A stretch of 64,000 bases of DNA from UBA6022 sp049295575 (GTDB taxonomy: Bacteria > Patescibacteriota > Saccharimonadia > Saccharimonadales > Saccharimonadaceae), in assembly GCA_049295575.1 (NCBI GenBank), contig JBAQQX010000001.1:124001-188000 (forward strand), given 5' to 3'. This document shows, piece after piece, positions 41,464 to 50,322 of this stretch. A program made the translations under genes and the position numbers. Within the stretch, counting starts at the first letter, position 1. Each line of letters starts with the position of its first letter. Under the pieces are notes generated by a model. That model was given only the letters and a program-made list of their open reading frames with translations. It was not told the origin of the DNA and searched no databases.

Positions 41464-42203
41464 TTGTAGGCTGCAACTAGCGAGGCTAGCTTAGCTTGTT
41501 GCTGGAATGCAGGTACTGCTACTGTCGCAGTCAGGGCATTATGGTCTGACATATTCTCTTCGTCTGATACCTCAAACGCCTCAAACGAAAACTGCTTTGG
41601 AATAAGGAAGTAGTCATTACGCTTTTCCATGCTTGGATACGAAACATACGTGAAATCAGTTGAGGCGCTGTAATCCTCACCCCATATATCGATCGACTCT
41701 TCGAGATGATTGAGGTTGAAGTCGCCGACGATAATTCGCTTTTCGCCTCGAGCTTTTAGTGTAGCAAGTGTTTCTTCGAGATGAGCAGTGGCAAAGTCAG
41801 TAAAATCAGTTATTGAGAAGTGAACGTTAGCGAACTTGATGATCTCTCCATTTACAGACACGTCGATAAGTTGCACGATACGCTGGTGCTCATCGCCAGA
41901 TGCTTGTTGAAGAACGATCGTGTCAGAGGAAACGATCGGATAGCGGCTCAAACACCCAAGACCTTCGCGGTAGACGGGGTATTCAAGACCAACTTGCAGC
42001 CGGCTAATGACTGTTTGTTGGTATGGGTAGCGAAGATCATTATTGAGGAGCTGTACTTGATTGCGCGCATTGACCTCAGGCAGGAAGACAACCTCCTGGA
42101 AGAAGACAATATCTGACTTCTTGCGCTTAAGATAGGAGGCAATAGTATTTGTTCGTGTCTCCCAGTCATCAAAACCTTGGAGATTTAGCGTCGTTATTTT
42201 CAT
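41457..42203 (-). CDS. endonuclease/exonuclease/phosphatase-family protein
   Basis: A 248-residue DNase I-like protein. MKITTLNLQGFDDW at the N-terminus holds the conserved Asn, FFQEV the metal-binding Glu, FANVHFS the catalytic His strand, GDFNLN the Asp/Asn pair and MSDHNALTA the C-terminal DH. All catalytic positions are present. It has no signal peptide. The substrate may be nucleic acid, phosphoinositide-like or nucleotide; it cannot be told from sequence. Confidence 0.85.
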   Translation of the reverse strand: MKITTLNLQGFDDWETRTNTIASYLKRKKSDIVFFQEVVFLPEVNARNQVQLLNNDLRYPYQQTVISRLQVGLEYPVYREGLGCLSRYPIVSSDTIVLQQASGDEHQRIVQLIDVSVNGEIIKFANVHFSITDFTDFATAHLEETLATLKARGEKRIIVGDFNLNHLEESIDIWGEDYSASTDFTYVSYPSMEKRNDYFLIPKQFSFEAFEVSDEENMSDHNALTATVAVPAFQQQAKLASLVAAYKE

Positions 42204-42308
42204 AGAGTAAGCGTAGCAAATATAGCGATAGATAGGGAGATGAAAACGCTAGTTTTTTACCTTGCCTCACTGGTATATTTTGATGTTACATTCACAACTT
42301 TGACTATT

Positions 42309-42351
42309 ACCAAGAAAATACCCCCATCTTTCGATGAGGGGATTATCTTGG
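42309..42351 (-). terminator. terminator of tRNA-Met (minus)
   Basis: An interrupted hairpin whose arms contain CCAAGA / TCTTGG, CCCC / GGGG and CATC / GATG around a GAAA-type loop, directly behind the CCA of the tRNA on the minus strand. Confidence 0.65.
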
Positions 42352-42425
42352 TAGCAGCGACAGGGAACGATCCTGTGACCTCGAGCTTATGAGTCTCGCG
42401 CTCTAACCAACTGAGCTACGCTGCC
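42349..42425 (-). tRNA. elongator tRNA-Met (CAT)
   Basis: A cloverleaf on the minus strand: acceptor GGCAGCG / CGCTGCT (G1-T72 wobble), D stem GCTC / GAGC, anticodon stem CGAGA / GCTCG with loop CTCATAA, T stem ACAGG / CCTGT, discriminator A and encoded CCA. The GCGAGACTCATAA pattern is typical of elongator Met. There is no C1-A72 mismatch, so it is not an initiator. Confidence 0.9.
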
Positions 42426-42605
42426 ATTTACCTTGGTTGATTGTAGCAAAATATGTTAAGAATTTCCAGAGGGTTGTAGACTTCGTGAGCGAGAGAGGCT
42501 AATAGTAAAAAATACTTCGTTAATTAATGGCAATTTCGTTTACTTTTTACTAAAAAAGACTACACTACTGACATACGACCACCATTCGAGATCCAAGGGG
42601 GGATT

Positions 42606-43256
42606 ATGGAGGCGTTGTACAAAAGCACGGACAAGGAGCGACTGGCCCAGTTGCTCCTCGGAAATACCCACTATCAGAACGGCTTTGAACGAGATTTTCC
42701 ACTGCCAGACATTGAAATTCGAGAGCGGCAGCTGCTCGTGGAAGGGTATATCAGTATCCATCGACTGAGGCAGCGCGCAAGCTGGATGTATCCTTGGGAT
42801 ACGGACTTGGCATCGCACACTTGGAAAGTACTACTGCGCAATGACGCCTTTTTCCAGTATGCGTATCCTGGCTTCGGTCTTCGGGGTCGCGAATGTGATT
42901 TCGATTTTCTACACATTGCAACCGGACAGTCTCGCGACAAAATGTTCATCGAGGGAATTGACGATTCGGATATGCTCCTCGATCCGAACGCATGGGCGAT
43001 CGGCATCATGTCTCTCAAGAACCAGTACCATAAACTGTACGTGCACGATGATCGACCTGACGGATACAATCTCTGTCGGGACGGCTTCGGTCACCACAAT
43101 CGTGGTCTCGAACGGGTACAGGTTGATAGGCTTCTTTCACGGATTGAAGCGTCGATTGGGGCTGAAGAGTGGGATCGCCAGGCGAAGGTGCAAGGTCTCA
43201 ATCCTTGTATTTACACCTTTGTCCAGCGATGGGTTATGACCCTGCCGTCACTGTAA
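42606..43256 (+). CDS. hypothetical protein (216 aa), GC-rich, possibly acquired
   Basis: A 216-residue soluble protein I do not recognise. It has conserved-looking aromatic and charged stretches (RASWMYPWDTDLASHTWKVL, ECDFDFLHIATGQSRDKMF, GFGHHNRGLERVQVDRLL) and three Cys. TACACT (42561-42566) is a possible -10, and AGGGGGG precedes the ATG. Codon use favours C and G more than the neighbours. It is followed by a GC-rich hairpin of the same type as that behind the minus-strand gene at 37799. Confidence 0.6.
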   Translation: MEALYKSTDKERLAQLLLGNTHYQNGFERDFPLPDIEIRERQLLVEGYISIHRLRQRASWMYPWDTDLASHTWKVLLRNDAFFQYAYPGFGLRGRECDFDFLHIATGQSRDKMFIEGIDDSDMLLDPNAWAIGIMSLKNQYHKLYVHDDRPDGYNLCRDGFGHHNRGLERVQVDRLLSRIEASIGAEEWDRQAKVQGLNPCIYTFVQRWVMTLPSL

Positions 43257-43276
43257 GAAGGAAAGTCCTTCTTGCC

Positions 43277-43305
43277 GCCGGCTGCGCCCTAAACGCGCAG
43301 CCGGC
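43277..43305 (+). terminator. GC-rich hairpin behind the 216-aa gene
   Basis: A perfect 11-base stem GCCGGCTGCGC / GCGCAGCCGGC with a seven-base loop and no T run. Confidence 0.6.
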
Positions 43306-43349
43306 AATCTACCTATATACTGGAGCTATATTGTTCGAGTGTAAAGGTA

Positions 43350-43515
43350 TATAATAAAAGTACTTCCGCGCGATACTCACTACCCTTTCCAGGGCAAGCG
43401 TCCCTCGCGAATGGATCATTCAATTGTCTTCGGATTTTTCACTAGAAACGGGTGAAAGAAACGGGCAATACAATCAAAAAACGTTTCTCTAACTAATTTT
43501 TAGAGGATTTTTGAG
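43350..43515 (+). promoter_or_regulatory. promoter and long leader of the Y-family polymerase operon
   Basis: TATAAT at 43350-43355 predicts a start near 43362 and a leader of about 154 bases. It contains possible stems TTTCAC / GTGAAA and AGAAACG / CGTTTCT near 43437-43493 and no reading frame that I trust. GAGGAT before the ATG is the Shine-Dalgarno. No LexA box of the GAAC-N4-GTTC or CTGT-N8-ACAG type is visible. Confidence 0.5.
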
Positions 43516-43782
43516 ATGAATGATGAAACTTTTTTAAATGAGCGTATCGAGGTGGTGGCCGCTTTTGGTGAGGGGTTGAATTTATGTCGGCCAATTAAGT
43601 TCCGACGACTAAATGGGCGCGAGGTTGTAGTTACTGAGATTGGCCTACGACACCCAAGCAGCCAAGGACACCGGACGCTGCATATTTTTGACGTGACTGA
43701 TGGCGGAGCGGATTATCGACTAGAGTTTGATACCGAACGTCTGACGTGGCACTTGACGCGAGAGGCGGACCATTATGAATGA
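43516..43782 (+). CDS. small protein of the Y-family polymerase operon (88 aa)
   Basis: An 88-residue soluble beta-rich protein (FRRLNGREVVVTEIGLRHPS, RTLHIFDVTDGGADYRLEFD, LTWHLTREADHYE). Similar short proteins (DUF6504-like) accompany ImuB/DinB-type polymerases in other bacteria; I propose this by resemblance only. It overlaps the polymerase gene by eight bases, so translation is coupled and a functional link is likely. Confidence 0.65.
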   Translation: MNDETFLNERIEVVAAFGEGLNLCRPIKFRRLNGREVVVTEIGLRHPSSQGHRTLHIFDVTDGGADYRLEFDTERLTWHLTREADHYE

Positions 43783-45007
43783 GTCCTATAATACCGAACG
43801 TCCACTTGTTATGCATATCGATTTAAACTCATGTTTTGCAACTGTCGAGCAACAGTCTCGGCCAATGCTACGAGGTCGGCCGGTAGTTGTCGTTAATCGT
43901 CGGACTGATCATACCTCGATCGTGACGGCAAGCTACGAGGCGAAAGCGCACGGCGTAAAGGTTGGTATGCGTGTGCGGGATGCGAAGTTGCTCGTGCCGG
44001 GATTGATAGCGCTTGAGAGTGATCCTGCGAAGTATCGGTTTGTATACCATAAGATGATGGACATCATGAAGAGTTACTCGGCCCACGTAGTAATGAAGAG
44101 TATTGACGAGGGGGTGATCGATTTTCATCATGCAACCGATAGTATGAAGCAGCGTCCACTTGAGGAGATTGGGCACGAAATAAAGCAGCGGCTCAGGGAT
44201 GAGATTGGCCGCGCGATGCGCTGTAACGTAGGGATTGCAACAAATCGGTTTCTGGCTAAGACGGCAGCTGGTTTGCATAAGCCGGACGGACTAGACGTAA
44301 TCACACACGATACGCTACGAGCGACACTTGAGACATTGAAACTAACTGACCTGACAGGAATTGCGGGTCGCAATGAACATCATCTGAACGCGGTTGGAAT
44401 CTATAGTCCACTTGAGTTTCTTGACGCTAGTCGTGAAACGCTTCATAAGATGGTATTTAAAAGTGTACTTGGCGATCAGTGGCACCAGCGCCTGCGCGGA
44501 TGGGAGGTGGACGACGTAGTGCACGACCTAAAAACTGTCGGACGTCAGTACGTACTTGAAGCGAATGACCTGACGAAAACACAAATACTACAGCGCCTCC
44601 ATCATCTATGTGAGGCTGTTGGTGCGAAGTTGCGATCGCAACGCAAGGTAGCCCGGGGGGTATCTATATATACCAAAACGTACGATAGGCAATATTGGCA
44701 TGCTCGGAAGATGCACGAACTCCCCTTTTTTAGCGATCAGGCAATCTATATCCAGGCAAGCCTACTGTTTGCTGGTGCGCCAGGGCAGATTAAGGAGATT
44801 GGTATTAGCTGCTACGAGCTTGGCAACGACGATGATCCGCAGCTTAGTCTATTTGGCGACGAGATAGCGCGCGAGCATCGTTTGATCGATGCGATTGATG
44901 TAATTAATCAGCGATACGGCGAGCGAGTGATTCACTCAGCCGACACGCTCGGCACAGGGAGGTTCTTGAAGCAGAAGATTCCATTTGGCAGCACGCGGTA
45001 TTTATAG
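43775..45007 (+). CDS. Y-family translesion DNA polymerase (DinB/UmuC-type)
   Basis: A 410-residue Y-family polymerase. Catalytic Asp16 lies in MHIDLNSCFATVE with steric-gate Phe21, and Asp111-Glu112 in MKSIDEGVIDF. The palm-thumb text includes RCNVGIATNRFLAKTAAGLHKP. A consensus beta-clamp motif QLSLF is at 356-360, followed by 50 more residues. It copies past damaged bases with low fidelity. The motif GVID instead of the DinB-usual AYLD places it near UmuC/ImuB-type or a divergent DinB; the catalytic residues are kept, so it should be active. Confidence 0.9.
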   Translation: MNESYNTERPLVMHIDLNSCFATVEQQSRPMLRGRPVVVVNRRTDHTSIVTASYEAKAHGVKVGMRVRDAKLLVPGLIALESDPAKYRFVYHKMMDIMKSYSAHVVMKSIDEGVIDFHHATDSMKQRPLEEIGHEIKQRLRDEIGRAMRCNVGIATNRFLAKTAAGLHKPDGLDVITHDTLRATLETLKLTDLTGIAGRNEHHLNAVGIYSPLEFLDASRETLHKMVFKSVLGDQWHQRLRGWEVDDVVHDLKTVGRQYVLEANDLTKTQILQRLHHLCEAVGAKLRSQRKVARGVSIYTKTYDRQYWHARKMHELPFFSDQAIYIQASLLFAGAPGQIKEIGISCYELGNDDDPQLSLFGDEIAREHRLIDAIDVINQRYGERVIHSADTLGTGRFLKQKIPFGSTRYL

Positions 45008-45071
45008 GTCTTAAAGAAGCTAATATGTCCATTAAGTATTCACGGTGTACGATGATATAATCGTAAGCAAT

Positions 45072-45659
45072 ATGAATATCAAAGGACGCCCAGGCTTTAC
45101 GATCGTTGAACTTCTTATCGTCATTGTGATCATCGGTATATTAGCAGCCATTACTATCGTTGCCTATAACGGTATCCAGAACAGGGCATTTAACAGTCGC
45201 GTTCAGTCCGATATTAAAAATGTCCACAAGCTGGTTGAGTCATATAACGCGCTTAACGGTGCCTATCCCTCGACAGGCAGTCTGAGTACTGTGCGTACAG
45301 ACGCCAACTGTACGGGCGGCTCGAAACAGGTAGACTGGGTCCCGGGCGTTACCGAGGCATTGCCGCAATCTAATGCCAACTCGGGTATTGGAGGGGGGCG
45401 TGGCTGCTATATGTATTCGAGTGATGGTACGAGCTATATCGTGACTGCCTGGAATGCGATCAACGGCGGTCCGCAAAATACGACCATGTATCGTCGTCTC
45501 GGCTACCGTGAGATGGCTAACGTGGGTGCAAACAGCTACTATTGCAACCATACGAACATCGGGGGCTATGCTTACAATGCTAACGTCGATTACTACAAGT
45601 TCTCATACACGATTTCGAATATAACCAATTGCAACGAGACGCCACCAGCAGGGGCATAG
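45072..45659 (+). CDS. type IV prepilin-like protein
   Basis: A 195-residue prepilin. MNIKGRPG then FTIVELLIVIVIIGILAA shows the G/F cleavage site, Glu5 and hydrophobic helix shared with the genes at 4734 and 5643. The C-terminal part is Gly/Tyr/Asn-rich with four cysteines (DANCTGG, GRGCYMY, YYCNHTN, ITNCNET). TATAAT (45056-45061) lies ten bases before ATG 45072, so I use this start rather than GTG 45045. Confidence 0.85.
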   Translation: MNIKGRPGFTIVELLIVIVIIGILAAITIVAYNGIQNRAFNSRVQSDIKNVHKLVESYNALNGAYPSTGSLSTVRTDANCTGGSKQVDWVPGVTEALPQSNANSGIGGGRGCYMYSSDGTSYIVTAWNAINGGPQNTTMYRRLGYREMANVGANSYYCNHTNIGGYAYNANVDYYKFSYTISNITNCNETPPAGA

Positions 45660-45673
45660 TTTATACTAAGAAT

Positions 45674-45847
45674 ATGAATAAAAAAGTCCTACTCCTTTTC
45701 GCAGCCGTCTTTGGTCTTATCGGGGCATATATACCGGTTCTTTTTGGTGATAGCGATCCGCTCGGTGGCTGGAGTATTCTCGGGAGTACTATCGGTGGAA
45801 TAGTGGGTATCTGGCTGGGAGTCGTTGTCTCAAAAAGGTGGGGCTAG
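45674..45847 (+). CDS. small two-helix membrane protein (57 aa)
   Basis: A 57-residue protein with two hydrophobic helices (VLLLFAAVFGLIGAYIPVLF and ILGSTIGGIVGIWLGVVV) and a basic end. TATACT (45662-45667) lies six bases before the ATG. Its stop overlaps the tilS start (TAGTG), so the two are translated together. Confidence 0.65.
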   Translation: MNKKVLLLFAAVFGLIGAYIPVLFGDSDPLGGWSILGSTIGGIVGIWLGVVVSKRWG

Positions 45848-46698
45848 TGAAGACCTATATCGTTGCAGTTAGCGGCGGGGTTGATTCTGTTGTACTGCTC
45901 GATAAACTCGTGCAACGAGGAGGGGCGCGTCTCATTGTGGCCCACTTCGATCATGGTATTCGTAAAGACTCGGCAGGAGATGCTACTTTTGTCGGCAAGC
46001 TAGCACGGGACTATGGGCTTGAGTTTGAGACGAAGCGCGAGGAACTGGGCATGAGGGCAAGCGAGGCTTTGGCGCGCGAACGCCGTTATGTTTTTTTGCG
46101 TGAAGTAGCTGTGCGTTATGGCAATGTATCGATCGTGACGGCTCATCATGCCGATGACGTCATTGAGACGATTGCAATCAATATAGAGCGCGGAACTGGC
46201 TGGCGCGGATTAGCGGTACTCGACTCCGATTTGATTCGTCCCCTACTGCATGTCTCTAAGCAGGCGATCATCAGCTATGCTAAGCAGCACGACCTGGAGT
46301 GGCATGAGGATAGTACGAATAAAGACACAACTTATCTCCGTAACGAGCTGCGTATGCGCATTAGCGAACGGTTAAGTACTGAAGATATACAGAAGCTATA
46401 TAGCTTATGGCAAGCACAACTAGAGCTAAAGCAGCTCATAGACAGCGAAACGCAAAGGATCTTGGCGACAAGCGACCATAATTATTCGCGACATTTCTTT
46501 ACGTCAGTTGATACGGCTAGTGCGCTTGAACTGCTGCGAACGGCTTGTCAGTGGGAAGTTGGGATTAGTCCGACAATTCCGCAGCGCGAGCGAGCACTCC
46601 ATGCAATTAAGACGCTGCAGCCGGGCAAGATTCATCAGGTTGGTGATGGTATCCGCCTTGTCTGTCGCTTGCGGACTTTTTCTATTCAAAAGGATTGA
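45847..46698 (+). CDS. tilS: tRNA(Ile)-lysidine synthase
   Basis: About 283 residues. The PP-loop SGGVDS (9-14) starts an N-type ATP pyrophosphatase domain with HFDHGIRKDS, TAHHADDVIET and EDSTNKDTTYLRNELR, all typical of TilS. The C-terminal domain is reduced, as in short TilS forms. It converts C34 of tRNA-Ile2 to lysidine so that it reads AUA; its substrate is encoded at 36988. I prefer GTG 45847 (with AAGGTGG upstream) to GTG 45838. Confidence 0.92.
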   Translation: MKTYIVAVSGGVDSVVLLDKLVQRGGARLIVAHFDHGIRKDSAGDATFVGKLARDYGLEFETKREELGMRASEALARERRYVFLREVAVRYGNVSIVTAHHADDVIETIAINIERGTGWRGLAVLDSDLIRPLLHVSKQAIISYAKQHDLEWHEDSTNKDTTYLRNELRMRISERLSTEDIQKLYSLWQAQLELKQLIDSETQRILATSDHNYSRHFFTSVDTASALELLRTACQWEVGISPTIPQRERALHAIKTLQPGKIHQVGDGIRLVCRLRTFSIQKD

Positions 46699-46766
46699 AA
46701 AATGCTACCATTATAGGAGTGGGAATTCTGTCTTGAATCAATATTGAAAGGAACTAATACTTTTTT

Positions 46767-48632
46767 ATGGCAACCAAACAACAACCTCCAAAAAAGAAAG
46801 CCAGTAACTTCGTTCGATTGGGACTATTCTGGGCTATTCTTGTCTTCGCTGTACTTAGTGCTGTCGCGATTTTTTCGCCACACGATAACCTAAAAGAAGT
46901 ACCAATCACAGAAGTGACGAGGCGTGCAAACGAAGGTGGGATTAAAAAGATCGAGATCCAGGGTATCGATATGAAGATCACCCCGAAAGATCAGGACAAG
47001 CCAACTGAAAAATCTGTCAAAGAGGCTGGCAGTAGTCTCTATGAACAGGGTCTTAATAAAGACGCTAAGGTTGAAATTAAAAATATTGCTCCGTCGGAAG
47101 CCGGTAATACACTATGGAATCTAGCCATTATCGTTATTCCAGTCCTCCTTATCGCTGCGTTCTTTATGTTCATGATGCGCCAGGCACAGGGTCAGAACAA
47201 TCAGGCAATGGGCTTTGGTAAATCAAAGGCAAAACTTTATGGCCTTGATAAGGAAAAAGTAGTCTTCGATGATATTGCAGGAAATGATTCAGCCAAGCAA
47301 GATCTTGAAGAAGTTGTTGATTTCTTGAAGCACCCAAAAAAATATGAGCAACTTGGTGCAAAGATTCCAAAGGGAGTTCTACTTGTAGGTAACCCAGGTA
47401 CTGGTAAAACAATGCTTGCTCGCGCTGTTGCCGGTGAGGCAAATGTTCCTTTCTTCAGTATTTCTGGTTCTGAATTCGTTGAAATGTTTGTTGGTGTTGG
47501 TGCGAGCCGTGTTCGCGACCTGTTTGCAAAAGCAAAGAAGAATGCCCCAGCAATTATCTTTATCGATGAGATCGATGCTGTCGGCCGCAAGCGTGGCTCG
47601 GGTATGGGCGGCGGTCACGATGAGCGCGAACAGACCCTTAACCAAATCCTTGTTGAGATGGATGGTTTTGAAACTGGCAGTAATGTTATCGTCCTCGCGG
47701 CGACTAACCGTGCTGACGTTCTTGACCCAGCTCTTCTTCGACCAGGTCGTTTCGATCGCCGAACAAATATCATGCTTCCAGAGCGAAAAGACCGTGAAGC
47801 TATCTTGAAAGTTCACTTCAAGAAGAAGCCGACTGACAATACGGTTAGTATTGAAGCCTTGGCGGCAAAGACTGCTGGATCAAGCGGTGCCGACCTTGCA
47901 AATATGGCAAACGAAGCTGCAATTGTCGCAGCTCGAAATAATCGCAAGAAGATTACAAATGCCGACCTAACCGAAGCTTTTGAAAAGGTTGCGATTGGTC
48001 CAGAACGTAAGAGCAAGATTATGAATGAAGCCGAGAAAAAGATGACAGCTTACCACGAAGCTGGTCACGCAATTGTGGGTCATATCCTTCCCGACAGTGA
48101 TCCTGTACATAAGGTGACGATTATCCCGCGCGGCGGTACTGGCGGTGTGACATGGTTCTTGCCACCTGAAGACACGAGCTATACAAATGTCTACCAGTTC
48201 AAGGATATTCTCGCCCGTGCAATGGGTGGACGTATCGCTGAAAAGATCATGTATGGTCCAGACGGCATTACAACAGGAGCTGGTTCTGATCTTCGCAAAG
48301 CAACTGAAATCGCTCGAGATATGGTGATTGAGCAGGGAATGGGCACGAAGCTCCGCGACCAGGTCTTTCACGATGATAACGGCGGCATGGTGTTTGATAA
48401 GATGACGCATGAGCGTCCGTATAGTGACGACACTGCAAAGGAAATTGACAAAGAGGTTGAGACGCTAATCAAGGAAGCGTCACAGCGCGCAGAGGCTGTA
48501 CTAACAGCTAACCGCAAGAGTCTTGATGCGCTTGCTGATGCGCTTCTTGAGCAAGAAACATTGGACGAAACACAGGTTATCGACATCCTAAAAAAGACGA
48601 CACTTCCAAAAGAAGCACAGCTCCACGCATAG
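46767..48632 (+). CDS. ftsH: ATP-dependent zinc metalloprotease FtsH
   Basis: A 621-residue membrane protease with helices at about 17-36 and 117-137, the small extracytoplasmic domain between them, Walker A GNPGTGKT (208-215), Walker B IIFIDEID (263-270), second region of homology (AATNRADVLDPALLRPGRFD), zinc site HEAGH (430-434) and third ligand Asp507. It degrades misfolded membrane proteins and short-lived regulators. Shine-Dalgarno GAAAGGAA is 14 bases before the ATG. It probably leads the murJ transcript. Confidence 0.97.
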   Translation: MATKQQPPKKKASNFVRLGLFWAILVFAVLSAVAIFSPHDNLKEVPITEVTRRANEGGIKKIEIQGIDMKITPKDQDKPTEKSVKEAGSSLYEQGLNKDAKVEIKNIAPSEAGNTLWNLAIIVIPVLLIAAFFMFMMRQAQGQNNQAMGFGKSKAKLYGLDKEKVVFDDIAGNDSAKQDLEEVVDFLKHPKKYEQLGAKIPKGVLLVGNPGTGKTMLARAVAGEANVPFFSISGSEFVEMFVGVGASRVRDLFAKAKKNAPAIIFIDEIDAVGRKRGSGMGGGHDEREQTLNQILVEMDGFETGSNVIVLAATNRADVLDPALLRPGRFDRRTNIMLPERKDREAILKVHFKKKPTDNTVSIEALAAKTAGSSGADLANMANEAAIVAARNNRKKITNADLTEAFEKVAIGPERKSKIMNEAEKKMTAYHEAGHAIVGHILPDSDPVHKVTIIPRGGTGGVTWFLPPEDTSYTNVYQFKDILARAMGGRIAEKIMYGPDGITTGAGSDLRKATEIARDMVIEQGMGTKLRDQVFHDDNGGMVFDKMTHERPYSDDTAKEIDKEVETLIKEASQRAEAVLTANRKSLDALADALLEQETLDETQVIDILKKTTLPKEAQLHA

Positions 48633-48648
48633 CTTCTAGGCAACTCTC

Positions 48649-50298
48649 ATGAATCGAGTACGAAGCGTCGTAACAAGAGCAAATAAGCGGCTGACACTAA
48701 AGTGGGCCGCTACTTTGCTGTCTGGATCGATGCTGTTTGCAAGTCTCCTTGGTATATTTCGTGAGCGTCTGCTCAATAGTACGTATATGCCCAATGAGGC
48801 AGCGAATATAGCGGGCTACCCTGTAGGGCTCGATGCATACACCGCCGCCTTTACAGTGCCTGATTTCATGTTTACCATTCTTGTCTCAGGTGCTCTGAGC
48901 GTAACGTTTATTCCAGTTTTTAATCAGCGGCTAGTTAAGGGTAATAAGAAGTCTGCCTGGGAGCTATCGACGAGTATGATTAATATCATGGCGATCGGTA
49001 CGCTTATTGCTAGTATCTTGATTATTGCCTTTGCTGAACCGATTCTGAAGTATGTGATTGCGCCTGGCTTAAGCGAATCCGGCTTGGCGCTCGCGACAAG
49101 TATGATGCGCGTGATTGCAGTCAACCCGTTCTTGTTTGCAATTGCGACGGTGATTGCGAGTATGCAGCAGGCCGTAGGACGATTTACTTTCTTCGCCCTC
49201 GCACCAGCTATTTATAGCGTCGGCATTATTATTGGTACAGTCTTCTTCACTAACGGTATTAATATTCTGGGCTGGCAACTTTTTGATGGGGGAATTATGG
49301 GCGTGGCGCTCGGTGTTGTTCTCGGCTCTATTATGCAGCTACTCGTTAGTAGTATAGGTTTACTTGGGCTGGGGTTCGACTATCGATTTAAGATCTACTG
49401 GAAGAATAAAGGGTTTCGAAAAGTACTCTCGCTTTTGCCTGCTCGCTCGGCCGACCAAGGAATGGACTACGTTGTCAGCCTGGCTGAGACAAACTTGGCA
49501 TCTCGCATGGCCGAGGGGACAATACGCGCCTATCAACAGGCGTCAATGCTGCATATGATGCCAATTAATCTTATTGGCGTGGCTATTAGTAATGCTGCAT
49601 TCCCTCAGATGACTGAACGTATTGCACAGGGACGACCGGATTTATTTAAGACAGAACTCCAAAAGATTATTCGTGTAATTATCTGGTTGATTCTGCCTGT
49701 TGCTACGGTCGCGTTTACTGCCCGTGGCTACGTCGTCCACTTTATTAAGAACGGTGGCGACCTTCTTATTGCGAGCCTCCTTGGCGGATTGGTTGTGGCG
49801 ATTGTATTTCGCTCAATCTATCATATCGCTGCTCGTAGTTTTTATGCGCAGCAAGATACGAAGACGCCGTTATATGTTTCCATTTTTGCCATCTTGCTCA
49901 ATGTTGGACTGGCCATATGGTTTACGATGAGTCTAGGTATGGGTCCACTAGGCTTGGCTTGGGCTCAGTCAATCGTGGCAGTGATTGAGGTAGCGATTTT
50001 ATTTGTACTTATGTCGCGACATACACCTGGACTGTTTGATACGCGGTTTATTCACGCCATCTCCAGAATGTTAGCAGCTGCGGCTATAACTGCAGTTATT
50101 AGCTATATAAGCGTCACGCTTTTTCAGCTTACAAGCGATAACCAGAGTTTCTTCGCGACATTCCCGAAATTTGCCTTAATTGTATCGATCAGCTTCGTGT
50201 CGTATATCGCAGTCTGCCGCCTCATGAAGCTTGAGGAAGTTGTACCAGTATTTGATCGCGTCAGAAAAATCCTATTTAGCTCGCCTCACACTAGATAA
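48649..50298 (+). CDS. murJ: lipid II flippase MurJ (MviN family)
   Basis: A 549-residue protein with about 14 membrane helices and MATE/MOP-fold text: LLGIFRERLL, AFTVPDFMFTILVSGALSVTFIPVF, AIATVIASMQQAVGRF, LPATVAF-like segments and ARSFYAQQDTKTPLYVS. It moves lipid II to the outer face for wall synthesis. It follows ftsH by 16 bases. Presence with MurC supports a complete peptidoglycan pathway. Confidence 0.93.
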   Translation: MNRVRSVVTRANKRLTLKWAATLLSGSMLFASLLGIFRERLLNSTYMPNEAANIAGYPVGLDAYTAAFTVPDFMFTILVSGALSVTFIPVFNQRLVKGNKKSAWELSTSMINIMAIGTLIASILIIAFAEPILKYVIAPGLSESGLALATSMMRVIAVNPFLFAIATVIASMQQAVGRFTFFALAPAIYSVGIIIGTVFFTNGINILGWQLFDGGIMGVALGVVLGSIMQLLVSSIGLLGLGFDYRFKIYWKNKGFRKVLSLLPARSADQGMDYVVSLAETNLASRMAEGTIRAYQQASMLHMMPINLIGVAISNAAFPQMTERIAQGRPDLFKTELQKIIRVIIWLILPVATVAFTARGYVVHFIKNGGDLLIASLLGGLVVAIVFRSIYHIAARSFYAQQDTKTPLYVSIFAILLNVGLAIWFTMSLGMGPLGLAWAQSIVAVIEVAILFVLMSRHTPGLFDTRFIHAISRMLAAAAITAVISYISVTLFQLTSDNQSFFATFPKFALIVSISFVSYIAVCRLMKLEEVVPVFDRVRKILFSSPHTR

Positions 50299-50322
50299 AA
50301 TGGTATAATTTACCTTTGAACT

